Below are positions 17,483-25,790 of a DNA stretch of 64,000 bases, piece by piece. Position 1 is the stretch's first letter. The number at the start of each line of letters is the position of its first letter. This stretch comes from Bacteroidota bacterium (lineage in GTDB: Bacteria > Bacteroidota > Bacteroidia > Bacteroidales > JAGNHN01): NCBI GenBank assembly GCA_022710185.1, contig JAKLHK010000001.1, positions 188,632 through 252,631 of the forward strand, in the 5' to 3' direction. The notes below the pieces were generated by a model. The model saw nothing but the letters and a program-made list of their open reading frames with translations. It was not told where the DNA came from and made no database searches. Both the position numbers and the translations under genes were made by a program.

Positions 17483-18955
17483 TTATGCGTCTTTTATGTG
17501 ATTTGCTTTTTCCTTCACCCATACCACCCCTGCAAACCCCACCAACAACAAGGTGTTCAAACCTAAGCTGAGGGCCATTCCCGGCATTTTGATCCACTGG
17601 CTGATCCCAAAGATCGCCAGCGCAAGCAGGGTATACAGGCCCATGGTCTTCAAATCATAGGGAACCCTATAATGCTTCTGTCCCCACAGGTACGACATCA
17701 CCATCATCGATCCGTAACACGCAAAATGGGCCCAGGCCGCCCCGGCATAACCCATTACCGGCACCAGGGAGAACAGCACCACCACCGTCACCAACGCACC
17801 CCCCAGGGCCAGGATAGCACCGTACCAGGTACGGTCCGTTAGCTTGAACCAGATGGCCAGGTTGTAAAAGATCCCAAGGAAAAGATTGGCCAGCAACACT
17901 ACAGGTACGATGTGCAGCCCTCCCCGGAAATCCGGTCCGATGAAGTACTTCACCAGGTCGAGGAACAGCATCACCCCCAGGAAGATCAGCAAGCCGAACA
18001 CCACGAAATATTTCATCACCAGGGCGTAAACCTCCCGTGCGTTATCCTCTTTCGCCTGGGCGAAGAAGAAGGGTTCGGCGGCATAGCGGAACATCTGTAT
18101 GAAGAGGGTCATCAGCACGGCCAGCTTGTAGTTGGCCCCGTATACGCCCAGTTCGGCCATGGCCGTGGCCGGATCGGGGAGCAGGTATTTGAGCAGTATC
18201 TTGTCCGACACTTCGTTCACCATCCCGGCCAGGCCTACGATGAGCATTGGGAAAGCGTAGGCCAGCATGGTCCTGAGCAAGACAGGGTCGAAGCGCCAGC
18301 GCATACGGACCAGGTTGGGGACCAGCATCACCAGGGTTACCAGGGTAGCAATAAGATTGGCCACAAAGGCGTATCCCACCCCAAAGTCCGGATTATACAT
18401 CATCCCCAGCCATCCCTGGGGATCCTGCTGGTGCGCATGCTTCATTACCACCAGGAAGAACACATTGAGCCCGATATTCACCAGCACATTGACGATACGG
18501 ATAATGGCAAACCGGCCCGGCCGGTTCTTCTGGCGCAGGCGCGCGAATGGGATTGCGCAGAAAGCGTCGATGCTGACAATGAGGGAGAACAGCACGATGT
18601 ATTCCGGATGGGAGCCATAATGTATCCAACCCGCCACCGGACGGCTGAAGATCAGCATCATGCCGATGAAGAAGCCCGAGGTGATGAGTAGGGAGAACAA
18701 GGAAGTGGTATATACCTTCGCCTCATCCTCCTGCTGGCTGGCATAACGGAAATAGGCCGTTTCCATGCCATAGGTCAGCAGGACCATCAGGAAGGCCACA
18801 TAGGCGTATAGCTCTGTGATCATCCCGTATTCCCCCTGTTCGAACACCCGGGTATAAAAAGGCGTGAGCAGGAGGTAATTCAGCAGGCGGGGGACTATGG
18901 TCCCCATGCCGTATACCACGGTCTGGCCTGCAAGCTTCTTCAGCGGATTTCCCAT
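17483..18955 (-). CDS. Oligosaccharide flippase (MATE/Wzx-like polysaccharide exporter)
   Basis: A 490-residue membrane protein with about 12-14 hydrophobic helices and no soluble domain. The start 'LAGQTVVYGMGTIVPRLLNY' and the 'TPFYTRVFEQGEYGMITELY' segment are typical of the polysaccharide biosynthesis/flippase family in Bacteroidota, which move lipid-linked sugars from the cytoplasmic to the periplasmic face. In relatives this gene is often next to dut and the nucleotidyltransferase; here it is separated from them by 14 kb. It shares direction with the kinase gene upstream (42 bases between). Confidence 0.87.
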   Translation of the reverse strand: MGNPLKKLAGQTVVYGMGTIVPRLLNYLLLTPFYTRVFEQGEYGMITELYAYVAFLMVLLTYGMETAYFRYASQQEDEAKVYTTSLFSLLITSGFFIGMMLIFSRPVAGWIHYGSHPEYIVLFSLIVSIDAFCAIPFARLRQKNRPGRFAIIRIVNVLVNIGLNVFFLVVMKHAHQQDPQGWLGMMYNPDFGVGYAFVANLIATLVTLVMLVPNLVRMRWRFDPVLLRTMLAYAFPMLIVGLAGMVNEVSDKILLKYLLPDPATAMAELGVYGANYKLAVLMTLFIQMFRYAAEPFFFAQAKEDNAREVYALVMKYFVVFGLLIFLGVMLFLDLVKYFIGPDFRGGLHIVPVVLLANLFLGIFYNLAIWFKLTDRTWYGAILALGGALVTVVVLFSLVPVMGYAGAAWAHFACYGSMMVMSYLWGQKHYRVPYDLKTMGLYTLLALAIFGISQWIKMPGMALSLGLNTLLLVGFAGVVWVKEKANHIKDA

Positions 18956-18997
18956 GTCGTGCCAAAGTTAATCAGTAGCCTGAAGCGGCCACCCGGC

Positions 18998-21900
18998 TTA
19001 AACCCCGGTGTCCCGTTCATTCTCCGGTCTCAGCCTCGGAAGGGTGAAGAAGAAGGTAGTCCCCTGCCCTTCAGCTGTTTCGTACCATATCCGTCCACCG
19101 TGGGCCACCACGATGTTGCGCGTCATCGCCAGGCCAAGTCCTGTCCCCCCCGATTTGGTAGTGAAATTGGGAACAAAGATCTTGTCCCGCTTATCCTCCG
19201 GGATCCCGGGCCCATTATCGCTCACGCTCACCAGAAAATGCTCCTCCCGGGCACTGATCCCCACACTGACCTCCCCCTCCGGCTGGTCGCCCAGGGCTTG
19301 CAAGGCATTCTTCAGCAGGTTGTTGAACACCCGCAGCAATTGACGGGGATCTGCGAATACCGGGCAGGTGAGCGAGGTTTCCCAGTGGGCATGCACGGCA
19401 TGATGGCTCCCTTCACTGAAGGTATCCATTGCATGCCGTGCCACACGGGCCAGGTCAGTAGGCTCGCTCTCGTTCCCCGGCATGCGGGCGAAGTCGGAAA
19501 ACGCCGTGGCGATATCGGAAAGGGTGTCGATCTGCTCGCTCAGGGTTGCTGTAAAACGCTGCAGGCGGGTATCCCAGTCCCCGGCCTTCTCATCCCAGGC
19601 CTTCTGCAGGTATTGTACACTGAGCTTCATGGGAGTAAGAGGGTTTTTGATCTCGTGGGCCACCTGGCGGGCCATTTCCCTCCAGGCCGTCTCGCGTTCT
19701 GTCCGGGCCAGGCTCTCGGCACTCTCGGCCAGGGCATCCACCATGCGGTTATACTCCTCCACCAGGGCCCCGATCTCGTCCCTGCGCTGCCATTCGATCC
19801 GCTCGTTGGCCGAGCCCAGCCTCACCCGCTTTATCTTGTCGCGGATCAGCTGCAGCGGCCGGGTGAACAGGTTGCTGATGAACAGGGCGGCCCCCAGGGT
19901 CAGCGCGATGAGGATGACATAGATATTGATGATGGCCACCATGAAATCGGAGATTTCCTGCCTCAGTTCCGCCTGACGGGCAAAATAGGGCAGGTTGATG
20001 TAGGCCAGGAGCTCGTTCCGGTTGTTCCTGAAAGGGAGATAGGTCGAGAGATAGGTATAGCTCCCGATACGCTCTTCCTGTATTACCAGGGACTGCCCCC
20101 TGTTCAGCTGCTCCCAGGCGCCGGCGTTCATGCGTGTCCCGATCAGCCCTTCATCGAATATGCGGGGGCGGCTCGATGCAATAACCTCTCCCTGGGGATT
20201 ATACATATTTATGTCCGAAAAGAAGACCAGGGAGAATTTGGAGAGTAATTGCTCCATCCACTGGCGCTCCTCCGGATCCAGCCGGTCCCTGTCAGCCATC
20301 TTATGCTCCAGTTCAACAAGCACGGAATGAGCCTTTTCGCTCAGGCTGCTCTCGTTCTTGTTTTTGTTGATTCGGACCAGGAACCACAGCGACGACAGGG
20401 CCACCACCACAAAGGTCACCAGGATGACGGCCACCATGGAGACCTGGAGGCGGGAGCGGAGGCTCATGCTCCAGGGCAGGCCCCTCCATCCACCCTCGCT
20501 GGCGAGGTATACCAGGATCAGCAGCAGGGCCGTAAACACCAGGAGGTATGAAAAAGGCGCCACCTTGTCGAGCATTGATTTCTGCGGCAGACTCAGCAGT
20601 ACCACCGTATCCTCATCCACCACCCTCAGGTAATGGTTATAGCCATCCATATCGAAGAACTCCCCGTTGCCATGGCCCTCAAGATAGGTCTGGGCACCGA
20701 GGCTGTAGAAAAATCCGCCAACCCTCCGGGCAAGGGCTCCATGCCGGTATACGGCATAGCTGTACCCCGAGATGTCCTCGGGCATCCAGGCCTCGTCGAT
20801 CAACAGTTCCGGATATCCCAGCCCTTTCGGGATGTGGCGTGGGAAGATCTCGAGGTACACGCGCATGGGGACATCCGAGGGGAGCAGGTGACGGAACTCC
20901 ATCACACTGAGGTAGCTTGAATTATCTCCACCAAGATCGATATAGTAAAGGCTGTCCGTTACGGTAGGCTTGCCCAGGTTGCGGATCAGTCCGGAAAAAT
21001 ATTCCCCGCAATCCACGATGTAGCCGCTGGGCTGGACATCCAGCAGGCGGCCCGTGGCGCAAACGGTGACATTCAGCTCATAGCGCTGCCAGTAGTCCCG
21101 TATGTAGTTCTCGTCGAGGTACTCTTTCACCCCTCCATCCTGGCTGGCCTCGGTGGCCTGGACCAGCAGCCGCTGAAAGGTGGTATCGGCACGGAGCTCC
21201 TTGCGCATGGCGCCAAAGATGTACTCCCCCACCTGGTCCCTCTGCTGGGTAAGCCGTATGGCGATCAGCCGACGTTTTCCCTGCTCGCGCTGCTGGAGAC
21301 TGCTCCCCAGCTTGATGCTGAGCAGTCCGGAAAACAGGAGCAGAAAACAGAGGACAGCCCCTACCGGGTTCCGGAGGCCCAGCCTGCGATGATAGAGCCA
21401 CCAGCTGATGATCCCCAGAAGGTATATGAGCAGGGAAGCCCGTTGCACCGTGCTGAAGGGCCATACCAGCGCCATGACCAGGGCAAGGAAGGGCAGCAGG
21501 AAGTATTCCCAGGCCTTACCCTGCCCGGCCAACCATGCCGTCAGCCGTGAACCGGCCAGCAGGAAGGAGAAAAAGATCAGGAAAACCGAGGCAAACCCTA
21601 TCAGGCTGTATTCGTTGAGCGAAAACAGGTCATTCAGATCGAAGGCAATGCTGGAATCCCTGACCAGGATATCGATCTGCAGTGTAGCCAGGATGAAAAG
21701 GCCCAGCACCAATCCCTGCACCAGCAGCTGTGCCAGGAGCCGCATCGCTCTTTTCCTGACCATAGGCAAGGGGATGCGTGGGAGATGGATGAAGAGGACC
21801 CAGGCGATCCATGTGAGGGTGAGGGCATGCAGGACCAGGTCGCCAAGCGAAGGGGTGAATACAGAGGAGGCATAATGCTCGGGCTGGAATAGGTCAAGCC

Positions 21901-22684
21901 CATACAGGCCAGATGGTTGTTTGAAATACAGCAGTACTGCCCTGAGCAGCAAGGCATCCACAGTGAACCCCAGCAGGATGAGCAGGTTTCTCGAAGGGCT
22001 GCGCAACAGCAGGAGGTAGGCCCGGTAAAGTAGGCCCAGCAGGAGGGTGTAGGCCAGCATCCACAAGATGGCTGGCAGGGCTTCGGGTAACCCCATTCGC
22101 TGCCCTTCCCCCGGCAAAACGCTGAAAAGGTATTCCCCCCCGGGTCCGTGAACAGCCCCACGGTCCGGTGTGAAGCGCAATACCGCTCCTTCGGGTATCC
22201 CGAGGACCGGATGGAATGAAGGCGTGAGGTATTCGTTCCTATAAGCGAAATCGCGGTAAACCAGCTGCAGCCCCAGCCAGTGGTCTGTTCCCCTTTGCAG
22301 TTCGCGCCCCAGATAATATCCGTTGGCGATGAAAACCAGTCCCTGGCTTACGGCTTCCGCCTTGGCCCCCACGGGGGCCGGGACACCGTCGGTCGACCAC
22401 CAGGCCAGGGAATCGCCGCTGAAATGAAAAAAGGCTTTCCCCTCCTTCCGGAAAATTTCCTCCCCTTCCTGCCCTCCGGGAACGCTTCCGCTCCCCAGAT
22501 CGTCCAATGCCTGCTCCAGGGACAGCATCTCCGCGTTTACGATGCGGCTCACCCGCTCAGGGTTGTGACGCACTCCGGCCCACCACTGGTTCATGAGGGG
22601 CAGCATCAGGGCCAGAGCCAATACGGACCCGGTGAGCAGGGCCAGGGTGCGTATTGAGCGACGGAGCGTTGCAGTGGACTGCAT
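18998..22684 (-). CDS. Large NtrY-like membrane histidine kinase
   Basis: A 1228-residue sensor. The N-terminal half has a first membrane helix, an extracytoplasmic stretch, then a block of about 8-10 helices (roughly 210-450) and another extracytoplasmic sensor region (about 480-710) closed by helices. After a further helix and a HAMP-like linker ('RPLQLIRDKIKRVRLG') comes the HisKA H-box VAHEIKNPLTPMK, then N-box NNLLKNALQALG, G1 DNGPGIP and G2 GGTGLGLAM. The H-box style matches NtrY. No response regulator gene is in the window, so the partner is unknown. The size is far above usual NtrY (about 750). Confidence 0.88.
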   Translation of the reverse strand: MQSTATLRRSIRTLALLTGSVLALALMLPLMNQWWAGVRHNPERVSRIVNAEMLSLEQALDDLGSGSVPGGQEGEEIFRKEGKAFFHFSGDSLAWWSTDGVPAPVGAKAEAVSQGLVFIANGYYLGRELQRGTDHWLGLQLVYRDFAYRNEYLTPSFHPVLGIPEGAVLRFTPDRGAVHGPGGEYLFSVLPGEGQRMGLPEALPAILWMLAYTLLLGLLYRAYLLLLRSPSRNLLILLGFTVDALLLRAVLLYFKQPSGLYGLDLFQPEHYASSVFTPSLGDLVLHALTLTWIAWVLFIHLPRIPLPMVRKRAMRLLAQLLVQGLVLGLFILATLQIDILVRDSSIAFDLNDLFSLNEYSLIGFASVFLIFFSFLLAGSRLTAWLAGQGKAWEYFLLPFLALVMALVWPFSTVQRASLLIYLLGIISWWLYHRRLGLRNPVGAVLCFLLLFSGLLSIKLGSSLQQREQGKRRLIAIRLTQQRDQVGEYIFGAMRKELRADTTFQRLLVQATEASQDGGVKEYLDENYIRDYWQRYELNVTVCATGRLLDVQPSGYIVDCGEYFSGLIRNLGKPTVTDSLYYIDLGGDNSSYLSVMEFRHLLPSDVPMRVYLEIFPRHIPKGLGYPELLIDEAWMPEDISGYSYAVYRHGALARRVGGFFYSLGAQTYLEGHGNGEFFDMDGYNHYLRVVDEDTVVLLSLPQKSMLDKVAPFSYLLVFTALLLILVYLASEGGWRGLPWSMSLRSRLQVSMVAVILVTFVVVALSSLWFLVRINKNKNESSLSEKAHSVLVELEHKMADRDRLDPEERQWMEQLLSKFSLVFFSDINMYNPQGEVIASSRPRIFDEGLIGTRMNAGAWEQLNRGQSLVIQEERIGSYTYLSTYLPFRNNRNELLAYINLPYFARQAELRQEISDFMVAIINIYVILIALTLGAALFISNLFTRPLQLIRDKIKRVRLGSANERIEWQRRDEIGALVEEYNRMVDALAESAESLARTERETAWREMARQVAHEIKNPLTPMKLSVQYLQKAWDEKAGDWDTRLQRFTATLSEQIDTLSDIATAFSDFARMPGNESEPTDLARVARHAMDTFSEGSHHAVHAHWETSLTCPVFADPRQLLRVFNNLLKNALQALGDQPEGEVSVGISAREEHFLVSVSDNGPGIPEDKRDKIFVPNFTTKSGGTGLGLAMTRNIVVAHGGRIWYETAEGQGTTFFFTLPRLRPENERDTGV

Positions 22685-22942
22685 AGGGCCGGTTTTTAGG
22701 GGATACTCTATTCGAAAATCATACCAATCTGAAAATGAACTAATTACCTCTGATTCAAAATACTCGCTTTTACGGCCGTTTTTTGATCCGGAAGGGTCGT
22801 CATACTATCGGGGGCCTTTCGTTCGTCCTGTCGCCCGAAAATGCGCCAGGGGTAATCCGGGGCGTATTTGCCTGGGGCTTGGGCATGGGGCTGGCCCTTC
22901 ACGACAAACTTAAGCAATTCCGGGGGTCATTGCCCGGGATGG

Positions 22943-24826
22943 TCATCGGCCCAGGTGGACGAGCAGGACGCTGATGTCGGCCGGGGATACCCCGGCAATG
23001 CGCGATGCCTGACCGAGGGTTGGTGGACGGAGGCGTCCGAGTTTCTCCCGGGCCTCCATCGAGAGGGCGGTCATCGACGCATAGTCGAGATCCCCGGGCA
23101 AGGTCAGTCCTTCGAGCCGGTCAAACTTATCGGCGATCTCCTGTTCACGCCGGATATAGCCCTCATACTTGGCCAGTATGGCGGCAGCTTCCAGTATTTC
23201 CTCCCTGATTCCCGGCAGGTTGAAGCAGTACTCCCGCAAATGGGGCACACTATCGAGCAGGTCGTGTATGCCCACCTGTGGCCTCAGCAGTAATTGGAGA
23301 ATGCGGGCCTTCTGAGGAATCGCCGAGGTACCGGTTCGTTCAAGCATGGCATTGACCTCTTCGGGCGCTGCACTTTGGCGCTGCAGGTAGTCCAGGATCA
23401 GGGCCACATGGCTTTCCTTGGTTCTGACCCTTTCAAGCCGGGCCGAGGAGGCCAGTCCGAGGGCATGTCCTTTGGGGGTGAGGCGCAGGTCGGCATTGTC
23501 CTGCCGCAGCAGGATGCGGTATTCCGCCCTTGAAGTGAACATACGGTAGGGCTCATCCACCCCCTTGGTGATGAGGTCGTCGATGAGCACGCCGATGTAG
23601 GCTTCCGATCGGGAAAGGATAAAGGGTGTGCCCCCGTGCACGCTGAGGTGGGCATTGATCCCGGCCATCAGCCCCTGGGCTGCCGCCTCCTCGTACCCTG
23701 TGGTGCCGTTGATCTGTCCGGCGAAAAAGAGCCCTTTAACCCTTCGGGTCTCCAGGGTATACTGCAGCTGCTCGGGGGGGAAGTAGTCGTATTCAATGGC
23801 ATAGCCCGGACGGAAGATCCTGGCCTTTTCAAATCCCCGGATACGGCGCAGGGCCTCCAGTTGCACCGTGTCGGGCAGGCTGGAGGAGAAGCCGTTGACA
23901 TAATATTCAATGGTATCCCATCCTTCGGGTTCCACAAAGAGCTGGTGGCGCTCCTTATCCGCGAAGCGGTCGATCTTGTCTTCGATCGAGGGGCAATACC
24001 GTGGCCCCACGCCCTGGATGCGCCCGGTGAACATAGGGGATGAGGCGAAACCGGTACGGAGGATGTTATGGACCTCGGGACTGGTATAGGTGATGTAGCA
24101 GCTGCGCTGATAGGGCGGCAAGGGGGTATCGGTGAAGGAGAATCGGCCCGGGCGTTCGTCCCCTGGCTGTTCTTCCATCACGGAGAAATCGATGGTCCTG
24201 CCGTCCACACGCACCGGGGTACCGGTTTTCATACGTTCTGTGCGGAATCCCAGGGCCTGCAGTTCGGCGGTGAGGCCGGTGGAGGCGCGGTCGCCCATGC
24301 GTCCTCCGCCCATTTGCTTTTCGCCAATATGGATAACACCATTGAGGAAGGTGCCGTTGGTAAGGACTACGGCCCGGGCCCTGATGTCCTGGCCCAACTG
24401 TGTGCGCACCCCGCAAATCTGCCCATCTTCCACGAGGAGCCCGGTGACCATATCCTGCCAGAAGTCCACCCCCCGGGTGTCTTCCAGCATGCGCCTCCAC
24501 ACCTGGGAGAAGAGCATGCGGTCGTTCTGGGTGCGTGGGCTCCACATGGCCGGTCCTTTGGAGCGGTTAAGCATTCGGAACTGTATCATGCTGCGGTCGG
24601 ACACGATGCCGGAGTACCCCCCCAGGGCGTCGATCTCGCGCACGATCTGTCCTTTGGCCACGCCCCCCATGGCGGGGTTGCACGACATCTGGGCAATCTT
24701 GCCCATGTCCATGGTGACCAGCAGCACCGAAGAGCCCATCCGGGCGGCGGCGGCGGCGGCCTCCGAGCCGGCATGGCCGGCACCGGCCACCACTACATCA
24801 TAGGTATCGAATAGGGAGTGTTTCAC
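22943..24826 (-). CDS. mnmG: tRNA uridine-5-carboxymethylaminomethyl synthesis enzyme MnmG
   Basis: FAD enzyme that with MnmE modifies U34 of several tRNAs. The 627-residue product has the dinucleotide fold [10 protein letters not shown], the strictly conserved '[20 protein letters not shown]' stretch, [10 protein letters not shown], and the C-terminal GidA-associated region ('[15 protein letters not shown]'). The first codon is GTG at 24826, read inside the parS palindrome; no ATG is available near. Last gene of a minus-strand group DUF4175, RsbW-like, ybeY, mnmG. Confidence 0.95.
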   Translation of the reverse strand: MKHSLFDTYDVVVAGAGHAGSEAAAAAARMGSSVLLVTMDMGKIAQMSCNPAMGGVAKGQIVREIDALGGYSGIVSDRSMIQFRMLNRSKGPAMWSPRTQNDRMLFSQVWRRMLEDTRGVDFWQDMVTGLLVEDGQICGVRTQLGQDIRARAVVLTNGTFLNGVIHIGEKQMGGGRMGDRASTGLTAELQALGFRTERMKTGTPVRVDGRTIDFSVMEEQPGDERPGRFSFTDTPLPPYQRSCYITYTSPEVHNILRTGFASSPMFTGRIQGVGPRYCPSIEDKIDRFADKERHQLFVEPEGWDTIEYYVNGFSSSLPDTVQLEALRRIRGFEKARIFRPGYAIEYDYFPPEQLQYTLETRRVKGLFFAGQINGTTGYEEAAAQGLMAGINAHLSVHGGTPFILSRSEAYIGVLIDDLITKGVDEPYRMFTSRAEYRILLRQDNADLRLTPKGHALGLASSARLERVRTKESHVALILDYLQRQSAAPEEVNAMLERTGTSAIPQKARILQLLLRPQVGIHDLLDSVPHLREYCFNLPGIREEILEAAAILAKYEGYIRREQEIADKFDRLEGLTLPGDLDYASMTALSMEAREKLGRLRPPTLGQASRIAGVSPADISVLLVHLGR

Positions 24827-24834
24827 GTGAAACA
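24819..24834. promoter_or_regulatory. parS: parS centromere site TGTTTCACGTGAAACA
   Basis: A perfect 16-base palindrome equal to the general bacterial parS consensus, the site where ParB (Spo0J) loads and spreads for chromosome segregation. It covers the GTG start of mnmG. In many bacteria parS sites sit near mnmG (gidA) and the replication origin, so this hints that the window is origin-proximal. parA/parB and dnaA are not in the window. Confidence 0.85.
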
Positions 24835-24844
24835 GGGAAAGAAA

Positions 24845-25285
24845 TCATTTGTTTTCCAGAAGCTTCAGGCATTCGTCCTCACGTATCCGCATTTTTTTGC
24901 GGGCCGTGGGGGACTTGTCTTCATACCCCAGCAGGTGGAGTATGCCATGGATCATTACCCTGTGCAGCTCTTCCCTGAAGGGGACGCCAAGCTCCCGGGC
25001 GTTTTCTTTCACCCGTTCTATGCTAACATAAATATCTGCCGTAATGTTCTCGTCCTCCCCCAGGTCAAAGGTCACAATGTCCGTCAGGGTATCATGGCCC
25101 AGGTATTCCTGGTTGATGGCGTGGAGGGTTTCGTCCCCGCAGAAAATGAAGTTGATGTCTCCTGGGGTCGCGCCCTCCTTCTCCAGCACCTCCTGCACCC
25201 ACTTCCTGAGGACCCGCTTTCCCTTCAGCTCAAAGCCAATGCCTTCGTTGAAAAAGCTGATGGTCCCCATAAAGCGGTTACCCAT
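24845..25285 (-). CDS. ybeY: Endoribonuclease YbeY (rRNA maturation)
   Basis: A 146-residue protein of the metal-dependent YbeY family, needed for 16S rRNA 3' end maturation and ribosome quality control. The core motif is HGILHLLGYED: His113 and His117 match the first two zinc ligands of HGxLHLxGYDH, but the third His is not present; Asp123 lies there. The same change occurs widely in Bacteroidota, so the enzyme is probably active. 'LGHDTLTDIVTFD' is the other family signature. Its start overlaps the RsbW-like stop by 8 bases. Confidence 0.92.
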   Translation of the reverse strand: MGNRFMGTISFFNEGIGFELKGKRVLRKWVQEVLEKEGATPGDINFIFCGDETLHAINQEYLGHDTLTDIVTFDLGEDENITADIYVSIERVKENARELGVPFREELHRVMIHGILHLLGYEDKSPTARKKMRIREDECLKLLENK

Positions 25286-25790
25286 TGAGGTTATCGGGCT
25301 TCAGCGAGGCGGTCTGACGGCTGGCGCTGCCCTCATAGTATTCCTTGAGGATGCGCATGCGCTCCCCGGACTTCAGGAAGTTGATACTGGCGATGGTGAA
25401 CCCGAACTCTATGCGGTTGCCGGGCTCCACCCAGCGTACCTCATCAGCCAGGCGGCTGATCAGGAAGATCCCCGTACCCCGGGTTTCCCCTGGCCCGGCC
25501 TCCAGCGGATCGGCCAGGGCCGCATGGTCAAACCCCTGCCCTTCGTCGGTGACGGAGAACAACAGGCTGCTCTCCCGGGCTTCGAAGCCAATCACCACCC
25601 TGCGGGCGGCATCCCCCCCGTTGCCGTGCACTATGGCGTTCTCCACTGCCTCTGTCACAGCCACCAGCAAGTGCCCGAAATAGGTGTGGTTGATGTTGAA
25701 CTGATCACTGATCTCCTCGATAAAGGCTTCTACCCTGTGCATCTCCCGCAAGTCAGAAGCTATGGCAAGTTCACGCGTCCTGTCGATCAT
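25278..25790 (-). CDS. RsbW-like ATP-binding protein (anti-sigma/serine kinase family)
   Basis: A 170-residue protein consisting of a single GHKL ATPase domain: N-box EAVENAIVHGN, G1 DEGQGFD, G2 RGTGIFLI. This is the fold of RsbW/SpoIIAB anti-sigma kinases. No sigma or anti-anti-sigma partner lies next to it, so its target is unknown. It overlaps both neighbours (4 bases with DUF4175, 8 with ybeY), a firm sign of one transcript. The final 30 residues extend beyond the domain without a motif. Confidence 0.85.
   Translation of the reverse strand: MIDRTRELAIASDLREMHRVEAFIEEISDQFNINHTYFGHLLVAVTEAVENAIVHGNGGDAARRVVIGFEARESSLLFSVTDEGQGFDHAALADPLEAGPGETRGTGIFLISRLADEVRWVEPGNRIEFGFTIASINFLKSGERMRILKEYYEGSASRQTASLKPDNLNG

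Noticed and set aside
18959..20248. Long plus-strand frame opposite the NtrY-like kinase
   Set aside because: The kinase has full HisKA/HATPase motifs on the other strand; the antisense frame is only a high-GC by-product.
22743..22974. Small frames on both strands between the NtrY-like kinase and mnmG genes
   Set aside because: Roughly 50-63 codons each, no domain or signal, no promoter match; nothing else was seen in this 258-base gap.
24700..24950. Replication origin next to parS
   Set aside because: No cluster of DnaA boxes (TTATCCACA type) or AT-rich unwinding stretch was noticed, and dnaA is absent.
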